Origin: Balanoglossus misakiensis | Lineage: Eukaryota > Hemichordata | Assembly: GCA_040954595.2 (NCBI GenBank) | Contig: CM082598.2 | Span: 7,812,001 to 7,876,000 of the forward strand | DNA length: 64,000 nucleotides | Direction: 5' to 3' | Shown here: piece after piece, positions 9,916 to 19,419 of the stretch | How positions within the stretch are numbered: position 1 is the first letter of the stretch | How the letters are laid out: every line of letters begins with the position of its first letter | Notes under the pieces: model-generated | Seen by the model: the letters and a program-made list of their open reading frames with translations, nothing else | The model's database searches: none | Told to the model about the DNA's origin: nothing | Position numbers and translations under genes: made by a program

Positions 9916-10815
9916 TTTAGCCGCAAAATATGGATTTGTCAATGAGCAGTGCTTATTTCCTAAAATTCATACGAAATCCAACGGATTTGTGTGATACGGA
10001 TATTAATCTAACAATTCTTGTAATAAATATTGGGTTTCAGATTTACTTTTTGATGCTATTGTTTTTTCTGGCGAAATTTTACAAACAATTCACACACTTG
10101 CAAATTTTCAATAGAAATATTACTCATGATAAACATGGAGACAAAATTTCATTAGAAAAAAATCAAAAGGACTGTCATGTACGTGGCTTTGAAGGAGACT
10201 CAGTTTTTTCACAGATAAATTTTAATTTTAGTTTAAAGCCAAAATATGACAAAATGCATTTTTCCTGCTGTACAGCTGCAGGAAAGAGACTAAGAATACC
10301 ATTATGTAATTTTTTCATTAGAAATTGGCAAAGAATGGGGAATATTTTCATAAATTTCTAACTTTTTCAGCAGTAATTATGTAAAAAAGAGGTTTTTCGG
10401 AAATTGGAAAATGTTTTCTATACTGTTATTCGTAGACAGAGACTTACAACAAGTTTTCCGAGTAACACAAAGTTCTGGTTTATTACTGGTCACACGTAAG
10501 AATTACACGACTCGATCCATGCTCGTTGACTCCCATCACGGATCTCCCGTTATAATCGTGTGATCTCAAATTTCACCACACCTTATTAATACGTTAGTCA
10601 AGGATTAAGTCATAAAAGGAACACGTCATCTTAATATTTCTTAAACATGAACTTAGCGCGTGATATCTCTATCTCGTTCTGACATGTATCAATTACACAA
10701 TCTTGTTTACTCTGGGTCAAGTACATATGTCAATTCTGGACTAAAACCATACAAGTGAATGACTTCTTACTTAATCATAAACAAGATCTATGATCGTTAA
10801 AACTCAATCGTGACA

Positions 10816-11154
10816 CAGTTCAATGTCATTCTATCACAGTTCTTTTGCGATAGCAGACGATTCAAGAGTCTTCCCTTCTTCATTCCACGAGACCTCTTTT
10901 CTTCGTCGCCAGAACTGCTTCAACTACATGCTTCTGGATACGACGCCCCTCTGATCAAACAACAGATCCATCGTTGAAAACCCGTCCACGCATTCCATGC
11001 AGTCAACAGTCAGCACCAACCTTTTTTCTGTTCTCGTTTCCTTCTGAAGCAGACCATTGGATCATCAGTTTCGCCAGCTTTTTCTCTTCTTACTTCTTTC
11101 TCGGTTTAGGAATCAGTTGCAACATCTCTTCCTACCCGGATTCTAACACCATGT
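10816..11154 (-). mobile_element. Internal region of the short LTR-type (TRIM-like) element
   Basis: Only about 340 bp separate the two LTR-like repeats and there is no gag or pol. Directly beside the right repeat, the minus strand reads TGGTGTTAGAATCC (complement of 11138-11151), a plausible tRNA primer-binding site immediately after a CA-ending LTR. A clear polypurine tract at the opposite end was not seen. Size and layout fit a terminal-repeat retrotransposon in miniature or an internally deleted LTR element. Confidence 0.5.
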
Positions 11155-11701
11155 TGTTACGGCCGCCGGCCGTCCTTCGGACGTTTACCTCCTTCGGACG
11201 CTTCTGTGGGGAATCAGCCACGTCCGAAGGCTGGGAGCGTAAATTCTCTCCATCTCCTTCTCCAACCAACATATTCATAAAGTCCGAGAGAGGTACACGG
11301 CAGATCGTAAACCATTCGTAGACAGAGACTTACAACAAGTTTTCCGAGTGACACAAAGTTCTGGTTTATTACTGGTCACACGTAAGAATTACACGACTCG
11401 ATCCATGCTCGTTGACTCCCATCACGGATCTCCCGTTATAATAGTGTGATCTCAAATTTCACCACACCTTATTAATACGTTAGTCAAGTATTAAGTCATA
11501 AAAGGAACACGTCATCTTAATATTTCTTAAACATGAACTTAGCGCGTGATATCTCTATCTCGTTCTGACATGTATCAATTACACAATCTTGTTTACTCTG
11601 GGTCAAGTACCTATGTCAATACTGGACTAAAACCATACAAGTGAATGACTTCTTACTTAATCATAAACAAGATCTATGATCGTTAAAACTCAATCTTGAC
11701 A
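11155..11701 (-). mobile_element. Right LTR-like repeat (uninterrupted copy)
   Basis: The uninterrupted 547-bp counterpart of the left repeat, TGTTACGGCC...TTGACA. It preserves the empty site for FB-2 (CCATTCGTAGACAG). The flanks of the whole element are TCCG (7663-7666) and TCGG (11702-11705), an imperfect 4-bp duplication. Merging them restores the frame between the two exon halves. Confidence 0.78.
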
Positions 11702-11973
11702 TCGGCAATGAACAAAGAAGAACTTAAAGAAAAGCTCTCAGAAGAAAGGAGGCTGAAAATCAATACCATGAAAAGAGAAAGCAGACTTCGTGCCAAGTTG
11801 TCAGGAGAAATGCTGGAATTTTCTGCTGACAGTCATGAAGATGTCCACAATATGTTCAGCTGCACAAATGCAGAAGAAGTCTTTGGGGACAACAAAGATT
11901 TAAACATTCTATGGGACGAACAAAGAAAGGCTCTGCAGAGCAAAGGACCAACTGAAAGGCAATGGCACCCAAA
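11702..11973 (+). pseudogene. P-element/THAP9-like transposase, exon 1, 3' part
   Basis: Reads AMNKEELKEKLSEERRLK, a charged coiled coil, then LRAKLSGEMLEFS, the loop NAEEVFGDNKDLNILWDEQ and finally RQWHPK. A coiled coil followed by 'WdeQ......RWHP.vik.CL' is the signature of THAP9/P-element-like transposases, where this region mediates oligomerisation before the RNase-H-like catalytic core. The exon ends at 11973 before GTAAGT, a strong donor, splitting the Lys codon of WHPK. The next exon supplies VIKMCLS, as the family requires. Its 5' half lies 4 kb upstream across the LTR-type insertion. Confidence 0.78.
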
Positions 11974-12144
11974 GTAAGTCTTTAGACAGTCACTTCACAC
12001 TCTTGACCACTGTATTTATCATAAACTGAGAGCATGGTGTGATAATTCTGTGTATAAAACCAATTTTATCATGAAGTCAAAAGTGTTGTATTCAGCAAAT
12101 TTTCAGTGAAATAACCAATAAAATGTTTACTTTTTATTGTACGG

Positions 12145-12238
12145 GGTTATAAAAATGTGTCTTTCGGTTTGGATGAGAAGCCAGAAAGCATATGATGAAG
12201 TGAGCGGAATGATAACATTACCATCGGGAAGACCCTTA
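12145..12238 (+). pseudogene. P-element/THAP9-like transposase, exon 2, cut by an insertion
   Basis: Encodes VIKMCLSVWMRSQKAYDEVS followed by GMITLPSGRPL, the 'CL....S.kaY..vr.sg.itLPS.rtLrdY' segment of THAP9-like transposases. The expected acceptor AG just before it reads GG (12143-12144), so the site appears mutated. At 12238 the reading is stopped by the palindromic element PAL-1. One more exon base is recovered after it (14052, then GTATGT). Confidence 0.72.
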
Positions 12239-12435
12239 AAGTGAACCGACACCTTCCTTGTAGAGAGATTCTAATAAAATCTTTGTGAAAAACATGAGTG
12301 ATTTGCGTCGTTTTTATTCACTTTCACTTATCGCGCAGCAGCGTAGCGTCGATCTCGATATGCAGTGTGACGTCACAGACTAGTCACCAGTAGCAGACGC
12401 CACCGTGCGCACGCTAACGTACGCAGACATTTGAC

Positions 12436-12600
12436 ATGGCTGGCTGCCTCGCAAGTGGGAGCAAACACAGAGTTGGCAAAAACACGGCGAAAGGTTTTAT
12501 AAAAGTTCCCGACCCTTCGGTGGACAGTCAAAATGCAAATCGAGCTGAAAAATGGGTGTCAAACATTGGCATATTATTTCGGTGCTTATTGCTCAGACAG
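12436..12600 (+). pseudogene. THAP-like head fragment, left arm of PAL-1
   Basis: Reads MAGCLASGSKHRVGK, then GFIKVPDPSVDSQNANRAE and KWVSNIG. The pattern of a Cys near the start, a 'F.kvP' core and a 'W...I' end resembles the first half of a THAP zinc finger. The second Cys and the downstream C-x2-H are not found in frame, and a stop follows in the frame that reads YCSDR. It is a dead duplicate of the right-arm copy. Confidence 0.45.
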
Positions 12601-13088
12601 ATGATACTTTTGCTTCGGAAATGTTCGTGTTCAACTAGGCCCTATCGTGAAGCATATTGCAAAAAAAATACTACACAGCAAAAATTGTCGAAACAGCCGG
12701 GGCCTCTGATTTCCTTTGATCACCATATGACGAAACCGAATATTTGGCACTGTAAATCAAAACTCTGATCGGAAGAAAGTAGTGTGGCGGAAATAGGCCT
12801 ACTAGTGAACACTGTTTTTGTCGCGTACCCAAGCTGTGAATGCATCGCAAAACCATTTCCAAAGACAAAAACGACCACCTCTACCATCTGGAAGCACCAC
12901 AGATGTACTCGAAACATGACAATCGGAGTTTCTGCCTCCCTTTAATCAACAAAGCCGCATCTTTTCACAGCTGTTGATCAACGTAAAGGATGGTAGACAC
13001 GTGTGGTAGACATTTTCGCAAGGGTGTCAATAGGTTTACTTTCTATTCTTTTGGGAAATCACAAGGGTCCCTATTGTGACATGGGTGA

Positions 13089-13472
13089 CTAAATGTCAAA
13101 AATTATCGCATGGCTTCGTGATATGTCGTTCAAGTCTTTATCTAACGGCCTTGTCAAGACATCTATTTCATGGCAGCACCGGCATTCCTTGACAGTAGAA
13201 ATAACTTCGCATTTACCGCAGCGCAGCTACACCATGAGCATGAGCGTGATGAAAGACGAAGCCGATCACTCTTCTCGATCGTCTTTGTTGTCTACACTTG
13301 CCTCTGTACTATTGGAATCAGTTTCACTTGAGTCGCCTACCATCTCATCGCTGCTGTATTTGGGTTCGTACAAAAATCCGACGATATCTTCGTTTGAAAA
13401 CTCCATATCGCGTGGTCGTTTTTGTCCTTGGAAATGGTTTTGCGGTGCATTCACAGCTTGGGTACGCGACAA
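13089..13472 (-). pseudogene. P2X7 C-terminal-like zinc module, core of PAL-1
   Basis: On the minus strand an acidic stretch (FLYEPKYSSDEMVGDSSE) leads, past stops, into LRCGKCEVISTVKECRCCHE and LTRPLDKDLNDI. The series C-x2-C-x(8)-C-x-CC-E is characteristic of the P2X7 intracellular-domain family, which in invertebrates is widespread in repeat-linked proteins as well as in receptors. In those proteins a 'yeP..s..e' acidic region commonly precedes it. At least two stops fall within, and the frame ends with a TAG at 13089-13091, so it is non-functional. The head duplicated in the arms probably belonged to the same protein. Confidence 0.6.
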
Positions 13473-13570
13473 AAACAGTGTTCACTAGTAGGCCTATTTC
13501 CGCCACACTACTTTCTTCCGATCAGAGTTTTGATTTACAGTGCCAAAAATTCGGTTTCGTCATATGGTGA

Positions 13571-13852
13571 TCAAAGGAAATCAGGAGCCCCGGATGTTGC
13601 GACAATTTTTGCTGTGTAGTTTTTTTTTTTTGCAATATGCTTCACGATATAGGGCCTAGTTGAACACGAACATTTCCGAAGCAAAAGTATCATCTGTCTC
13701 AGCAATAAGCACCGAAATAATATGCCAATGTTTGACACCCATTTTTCAGCTCGATTTGCATTTTGACTGTCCACCGAAGGGTCGGGAACTTTTATAAAAC
13801 CTTGTGTTTTGCCAACTCTGTGTTTGCTCCTACTTGCGAGGGAGCCAGCCAT
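13571..13852 (-). pseudogene. THAP-like head fragment, right arm of PAL-1
   Basis: The inverse-arm counterpart of the fragment at 12436. It reads MAGSLASRSKHRVGKTQGF and continues with KVPDPSVDSQNANRAEKWVS. It differs by Cys4 to Ser and by a short deletion (NTAK to T). Orientation agrees with the P2X7-C-like core, so this copy is likely the original 5' end of the gene. Confidence 0.45.
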
Positions 13853-14080
13853 GTCAACTGTCTGCGTACGTTAGCGTGCGCACGGTGGCGTCTGCTACTG
13901 GTGACTAGTCTGTGACGTCACACTGCATATCGAGATCGACGCTACGCTGCTGCGCGATAAGTGAAAGTGAATAAAAACGACGCAAATCACTCATGTTTTT
14001 CACAAAGATTTTATTAGAATCTCTCTACAAGGAAGGTGTCGGTTCACTTTAGGTATGTATGTCAATTGTGTTGATCACAG

Positions 14081-14187
14081 CCCTTAACGACAACTTTCTA
14101 GAATGGATGGTGGAAGCAGCTGAAAAAATGAAACTTTCATCTGAGGGTGGAAATGGTGGCATAATACTAGATGAAATGGCAATACAG
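14081..14187 (+). pseudogene. P-element/THAP9-like transposase, exon 3
   Basis: Starts after CACAG and reads ALNDNFLEWMVEAAEKMK, then GGNGGIILDEMAIQ, ending before GTTTGT. 'LlfDEM.Iq' is the first catalytic-core motif of P-element/THAP9-like transposases, with the Asp expected to bind metal. The phase (1) matches exon 2, but only 28 bp (14053-14080) lie between them. That is too short for a normal intron, so the intron has probably suffered a deletion. The DYTH segment usually found between the two is missing. The rest of the core is absent: an 88-bp satellite starts about 50 bp downstream. Confidence 0.72.
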
Positions 14188-14239
14188 GTTTGTATGCTTT
14201 CTTCTCCAAACTGAACAAATTAAGGATAAAGTGAAAAAA

Positions 14240-17200
14240 GAAGAAAAAGAATATTTAAAATTCGCAAAGTCGAAAAATTGTCATTTTTGGATGATTCTCA
14301 TGAGCTATAACCCATGATTTTTATCAAAAAATGGATAAGTATTGAAATTTCGCAAAGTCGAAAAAATTGTAATTTTAGGATGATTTTCATGAGCTATAAC
14401 CCATGATTTTTATCAAAAATGGATAAGTATTGAAATTTCACAAAGTCGAAAAATTGTCATTTTTGGGGTGATTTTCGTGAGCTGTAACCCATGATTTTTA
14501 TCAAAAAATGGATAAACATTGAAATTTCGCAAAGTAAAAAAATTGTCATTTTTGGGTGATTTTCATGAGCTATAAGCCATGATTTTTATCAAAAATGGAT
14601 AAATATTGAAATTTCGCAAAGTCGAAAAAATTGTAATTTTAGGATGATTTTCATGAGCTATAACCCATGATTTTTATTACAAAAAAATGGATAAATATTG
14701 AAATTTCGCAAAGTCGAAAAAATTGTAATTTTTGGATGATTTTCATGAGCTATAACCCATGATTTTTATCACACAATGAATAAATATTGAAATTTCGCAA
14801 AGTCGAAAAAATTGTCATTTTTGGATGATTTTCATGAGCTATAACCCATGATTCTAATCAAAAAATGGATAATTATTGAAATTTCGCAAAGTCGAAAATT
14901 GTCATTTTTGGGTGATTTTCATGAGCTATAAACCATGATTTTTATCATAAAATGGATAAACATTGAAATAACGTTGAAATTTCGCAAAGTCGAAAAATTG
15001 TCATTTTTGGGTGATTTTCATGAGCTATATTAACCCATGATTTTTATCACAAAATGGATAAATATTGAAATTTCGCAAAGTCGAAAAAATTGTTATTTTT
15101 GGATGATTTTCATGAGTTATAACCCATGATTTTTATCACAAAATGGATAAATATTGAAATTTCGCAAAGTCGAAAAAATTGTCATTTTTGGATGATTTTC
15201 ATGAGCTATAACCCATGATTCTAATCAAAAAATGGATAATTATTGAAATTTCGCAAAGTCGAAAATTGTCATTTTTGGGTTATTTTCATGAGCTATAAAC
15301 CATGATTTTTATCAAAAAATGGATAAACATTGAAATTTCGCAAAGTCGAAAAATTGTCATTTTTGGGTGATTTTCATGAGCTATAAGCCATGATTTTTAT
15401 CAAAAATGGATAAATATTGAAATTTCGCAAAGTCGAAAAAATTGTAATTTTAGGATGATTTTCATGAGCTATAACCCATGATTTTTATTACAAAAAAATG
15501 GATAAATATTGAAATTTCGCAAAGTCGAAAAAATTGTCATTTTTGGATGAATTTCATGAGCTATAAGCCATGATTTTTATCAAAAATGGATAAATATTGA
15601 AATTTCGCAAAGTCGAAAAAATTGTAATTTTAGGATGATTTTCATGAGCTATAACCCATGATTTTTATTACAAAAAAATGGATAAATATTGAAATTTCGC
15701 AAAGTCGAAAAAATTGTCATTTTTGGATGATTTTCATGAGCTATAACCCATGATTTTTATCACACAATGAATAAATATTGAAATTTCGCAAAGTCGAAAA
15801 AATTGTCATTTTTGGATGATTTTCATGAGCTATAACCCATGATTCTAATCAAAAAATGGATAATTATTGAAATTTCGCAAAGTCGAAAATTGTCATTTTT
15901 GGGTGATTTTCATGAGCTATAAACCATGATTTTTATCATAAAATGGATAAACATTGAAATAACATTGAAATTTCGCAAAGTCGAAAAATTGTCATTTTTG
16001 GGTGATTTTCATGAGCTATATTAACCCATGATTTTTATCACAAAATGGATAAATATTGAAATTTCGCAAAGTCGAAAAAATTGTAATTTTTGGATGATTT
16101 TCATGAGTTATAACCCATGATTTTTATCACAAAATGGATAAATATTGAAATTTCGCAAAGTCGAAAAAATTGTCATTTTTGGATGAATTTCATGAGCTAT
16201 AACCCATGATTCTAATCAAAAAATGGATAATTATTGAAATTTCGCAAAGTCGAAAATTGTCATTTTTGGGTTATTTTCATGAGCTATAAACCATGATTTT
16301 TATCAAAAAATGGATAAACATTGAAATTTCGCAAAGTCGAAAAATTGTCATTTTTGGGTGATTTTCATGAGCTATATTAACCCATGATTTTTATCACAAA
16401 ATGGATAAATATTTAAAATTCGCAAAGTCGAAACATTGTCATTTTTGGATGATTTTCATGAGCTATAACCCATGATTTTTATCAAAAAAATGGATAAATA
16501 TTGAAATTTCGCAAAGTCGAAAAATTGTCATTTTTGGATGATTTTTATGAGCTATAACCCATGATTTTTATCAAAAAATGGATAAATATTGAAATTTCGC
16601 AAAGTCGAAAAATTGTCATTTTGGGTGTTTTTCATGAGCTATAACCCATGATTTTTATCAAAAAATGGATAAATATTGAAATTTCGCAAAGTCGAAAAAT
16701 TGTCATTTTTGGGTTATTTTCATGAGCTATAACCCATGATTTTTATCAAAAAATGGAAAAATATTGAATATCGAAAGGTCGAAAAATTGTCATTTTTGGG
16801 TGATTTTCAAGAGCTATAACCCATGATTTTTATCACAAAATGGATAAATATTGAAATTTCGCAAAGTCGAAAAATTTTCATTTTTGGGTGATGTTCATGA
16901 GCTATAACCCATGATTTTTATCAAAAAATGGATAAATATTGAAATTTCGCAAAGTCAAAAAATTGTCATTTTTGGATGATTTTCATTCGGTATAACCCAT
17001 GATTTTTATCAACAATGGATAAATATTGAAATTTCGCAAAGTCGAAAAATTGTAATTTTTGGATGATTTTCATGAGCTATAACCCATGATTTTTATCAAA
17101 AAATGGATAAATATTGAAATTTCGCAAAGTCGAAAAAATTGTCATTTTTGGATGATTTTCATTCGGTATAACCCATGATTTTTATCAACAATGGATAAAT

Positions 17201-17552
17201 ATTGAAATTTCGCAAAGTCGAAAAATTGTAATTTTTGGATGATTTTCATGAGCTATAACCCATGATTTTTATCAAAAAATGGATAAATATTGAAATTTCG
17301 CAAAGTCGAAAAAATTGTCATTTTTGGATGATTTTCATTCGGTATAACCCATGATTTTTATCAACAATGGATAAATATTGAAATTTCGCAAAGTCGAAAA
17401 ATTGTAATTTTTGGATGATTTTCAAGAGCTATAACCCATGATTTTTATCAAAAAACGGATAAATATTGAAATTTCGCAAAGTCGAAAAAATTGTCATTTT
17501 TGGATGATTTTCATGAGCTATAACCCATGATTTTTATTACAAAAAAATGGAT
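14240..17552. repeat. Satellite, ~88-bp monomer, about 37 copies
   Basis: TTCGCAAAGTCGAAAAATTG recurs at 14261, 14349, 14437, 14526 and onward with 84-89-bp spacing. The rest of each unit is GTCATTTTTGG, GATTTTCATGAGCTATAACC, CATGATTTTTATCA and AATGGATAAATATTGAAAT. Marker variants show higher-order organisation: GATTCTAATC at about 14848, 15207, 15841 and 16208; an extra GAAATAAC insertion at about 14963 and 15955; CATTCGGTAT at about 16985, 17161 and 17337, exactly two monomers apart. The right edge is abrupt, one monomer ending a few bases before gypsy coding sequence. Confidence 0.95.
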
Positions 17553-17556
17553 AAAT

Positions 17557-18175
17557 AAAACACGCTATCACCAAAGCGCCAGTACTTACCTACTTCGACG
17601 CTAGCAAAGAAATCGTGATCCAGTGTGACGCATCATGCAAAGGTCTAGGTGCTGTGTTACTGCAGAATGGCAAACCAATCCATTTCGCATCGAAAGCTCT
17701 CACCCCCGCTGAGTCTAACTACAGCAACATAGAATGCGAGATGTTAGCTGTTGTATGGGCGACGATACACTTCAAGCACTACGTGTTTGGTAGACGTTTT
17801 ACCATTCACACCGACCACAAGCCACTAGAAGCGATAGCAAAGAAGCAAATTTGCAAGATGCCAGCTAGGATGCAGAGACTGATTCTACACATACGGGGAT
17901 ACAACTACGCTATCCATTACGTCCCAGGTCAGGACGTACCACTCGCCGACTGTCTATCCAGATGCGTAGACACGAAGCAGACCACATATCAGTTTCCTGA
18001 TGTTGATGTTCATGTGCACGACATTTCCACTATGAAGCCCTTTGTCATAGATCGGATCCGCGAACTGACTGCAGCTGAGCCAGTTCTCCAGTCATTGTCC
18101 TTGTACATAACAAACGGATGGCCGAAAGAATCAGTGCAACGAAACAGCCCACACATACTGGCTGCATCGCTCTGA
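17557..18175 (+). pseudogene. Ty3/gypsy pol, RNase H part (5'-truncated)
   Basis: Opens directly at the satellite border with ITKAPVLTYFDASKEIVIQC, the connection between reverse transcriptase and RNase H. It then shows the RNase HI acidic residues in order: D in IQCDASCKGLGAVL, E in IECEMLAVVWA, D in FTIHTDHKPLEAI, and the closing GQDVPLADCLSR with the last D. Reverse transcriptase, protease and gag are missing. A +1 shift near 18150 moves the reading into the integrase frame (YWLHRSELAVH). The enzyme would degrade the RNA strand of the element's RNA-DNA hybrid. The fragment is inactive because of the truncation and shift. Confidence 0.9.
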
Positions 18176-19040
18176 ATTAGCCGTCCACAACGATGTTGTG
18201 CTGAAAGGTCACAGAATCGTCATACCGTCCAGTATGAGACAACACGTCCTACAAGTACTTCACCAACAGCACCAAGGTGTCGAGAAAACCAGAATTCGAG
18301 CCTGACAATCAGTGTACTGGCCCGGTCTGAACGCAGACATCGAAAACATGGTATGCGACTGTAACCAATGTCAGTCCTATCAGCGAAGCCAAACCAAGCT
18401 TCCAGTACAACTAATCCACAGCATTGAAGCCATGCAGACGATTGGCAGCGACTTATTCGAGTTTGAGTCATCTCAGTACCTGCTTAGCGTTGACTACTAC
18501 ACAGGTTTCGTCTGGGCAAACAAGCTACCCAACACACGAAGCTCAACAGTCATCGGCAAGCTAGACGAAATTTTCTCCAATTTCGGCTACCCCGAGATTT
18601 TGATTTCCGACAACGGCTCACAACTCACAAGTGAGGAATGATACCACGAGTACTGCAGATCCCATGAAATATGGTATTCCACCAGTGCACCCTATCACCA
18701 ACAAACGAATGGGCGTGCAGAAAGAAACATAGGCACGGTGAAAGCCATGCTTAAAAAGTCGCTCAAGAAAGGAGAGGAAAACCTGAGAGAAATCCTCTCA
18801 ACGCTACGTGATACACCCATCACAGCAGACATTCCGTCTCCATTCGCGTTGATGTTCCCCGGCAGGAAGGTGGAGACAAATCTTCCATTCATACAGTACC
18901 GGTACGGTCATCAAACAGCCTCAGATGTCTACAGAGACAGAATCGAGCAGCGAGCAAACTCAAATGGAGGACATGCTGAAAAAATGCCACTCCATATTGG
19001 CTCCCCATGCAGATTTCAGAAGACACCAAAGTCGGGCAAA
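18150..19040 (+). pseudogene. Ty3/gypsy pol, integrase part
   Basis: Continues in a new frame with GHRIVIPSSMRQ and a zinc finger H-x3-H...C-x2-C (LHQQHQGVEKTR, VCDCNQC). A core follows in which the three catalytic positions can be seen: D in IGSDLFEFE, D in LISDNGSQL and E in GRAERNIGTVK. Two nonsense codons break it, a TGA at 18304-18306 inside the zinc finger and a TGA at 18639-18641 after LTSEE. The C-terminal part (FALMFPGRKVETNLP) is gypsy-typical and ends near SGKKVD. No LTR is attached. The 3' limit coincides with the proposed end of a TIR transposon. Confidence 0.88.
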
Positions 19041-19419
19041 AAGGTTGATATACATTCAGTATTTTTACGTATATGGACATGTAGATCAGGAATATGCGCA
19101 AGTATACAATAGTCTGCACAGTTGTACATCTACAATTTGCACCACATATATGTGACGTATATTCACGTATATGGAACATACCAATGTGTTAGTATACGTG
19201 CACGTATATCTATGAAGATCACGGGTGTGCACAACGCAGACCAATGCAGATCAAGTGCACACCATAAACATTCCAACGTATTTGTACACATTCTCAGTGC
19301 ATATCTTCCTTGCTATTTGCATGACTGTGTTATTAGCATACGTTACATCATCAGCACAGACATTAACATTTGCATAGTTGAGTTCACGTTTCTTGTATTT
19401 TTACGTATATTTAACACAG

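Larger units (their letters stand above)
7827..10427. mobile_element. Foldback-type element FB-2 (2.6 kb), 4-bp target duplication
   Basis: Left end AACAGTATAGAAAACATTTT... is repeated inverted at the right end, with a perfect match of about 34 bases. ATTC flanks both sides (7823-7826 and 10428-10431). The undisrupted paralogous copy at about 11307-11326 reads straight through this point with a single ATTC, which fixes the insertion exactly. The interior is a long imperfect palindrome centred near 9108. Its arms carry ~69-bp tandem arrays in opposite orientation, and nearer the centre come matching blocks with CGAAAAGC and GTAAACACAAGAG. The left arm is longer because of unrelated sequence at about 8480-8870. 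No transposase is present; ORFs such as 9309-9692 and 9930-10361 are repeat by-products or unsupported. The element is non-autonomous. Confidence 0.9.
7667..10815 (-). mobile_element. Left LTR-like repeat, split by foldback element FB-2
   Basis: The two pieces 7667-7826 and 10432-10815 together form a 544-bp repeat matching 11155-11701 end to end, with only scattered substitutions and small indels. It starts TGTTACGGCC and ends TGACA, so both ends have the TG...CA form of LTRs. The break at 7826/10431 is the insertion of FB-2. I assign the minus strand because an AATAAA polyadenylation-like signal (complement of GTTTATTACTGG) and a primer-site-like sequence next to the other repeat both read that way. 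Confidence 0.75.
12239..14049. mobile_element. Palindromic DNA element PAL-1 (1.8 kb), TA target duplication
   Basis: Left arm 12239 to about 12870 and right arm about 13418-14049 are reverse complements. The termini are AAGTGAACCGACACCTTCC and its inverse, and TA flanks both ends (12237-12238, 14050-14051). The insertion is fixed independently because it interrupts exon 2 of the transposase pseudogene. Removing it with one TA restores CCC TTA G before a GTATGT donor. The arms encode a gene head (KGFIKVPDP...RAEKWVSNIG) twice, once on each strand, and the single-copy core encodes a P2X7-C-like module on the minus strand. So the element is a gene-bearing transposon whose head was duplicated in inverted orientation. 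TA duplication is shared by Tc1/mariner and several other superfamilies; the family is not determined. Confidence 0.85.

Noticed and set aside
9930-10361. 143-codon plus ORF as an FB-2 protein
   Set aside because: It has no motifs, is AT-rich, lies in the distal arm, and has no inverted counterpart reading in the other arm.
13093-13488. 131-codon plus ORF in PAL-1
   Set aside because: The minus strand of the same segment gives the Cys-rich P2X7-C-like pattern; the plus reading is its shadow.
14240-17552. CRISPR-like regular repeats
   Set aside because: Whole units repeat without unique spacers, in an animal genome; this is a satellite. The same holds for the 69-bp, 107-bp and 190-bp arrays.
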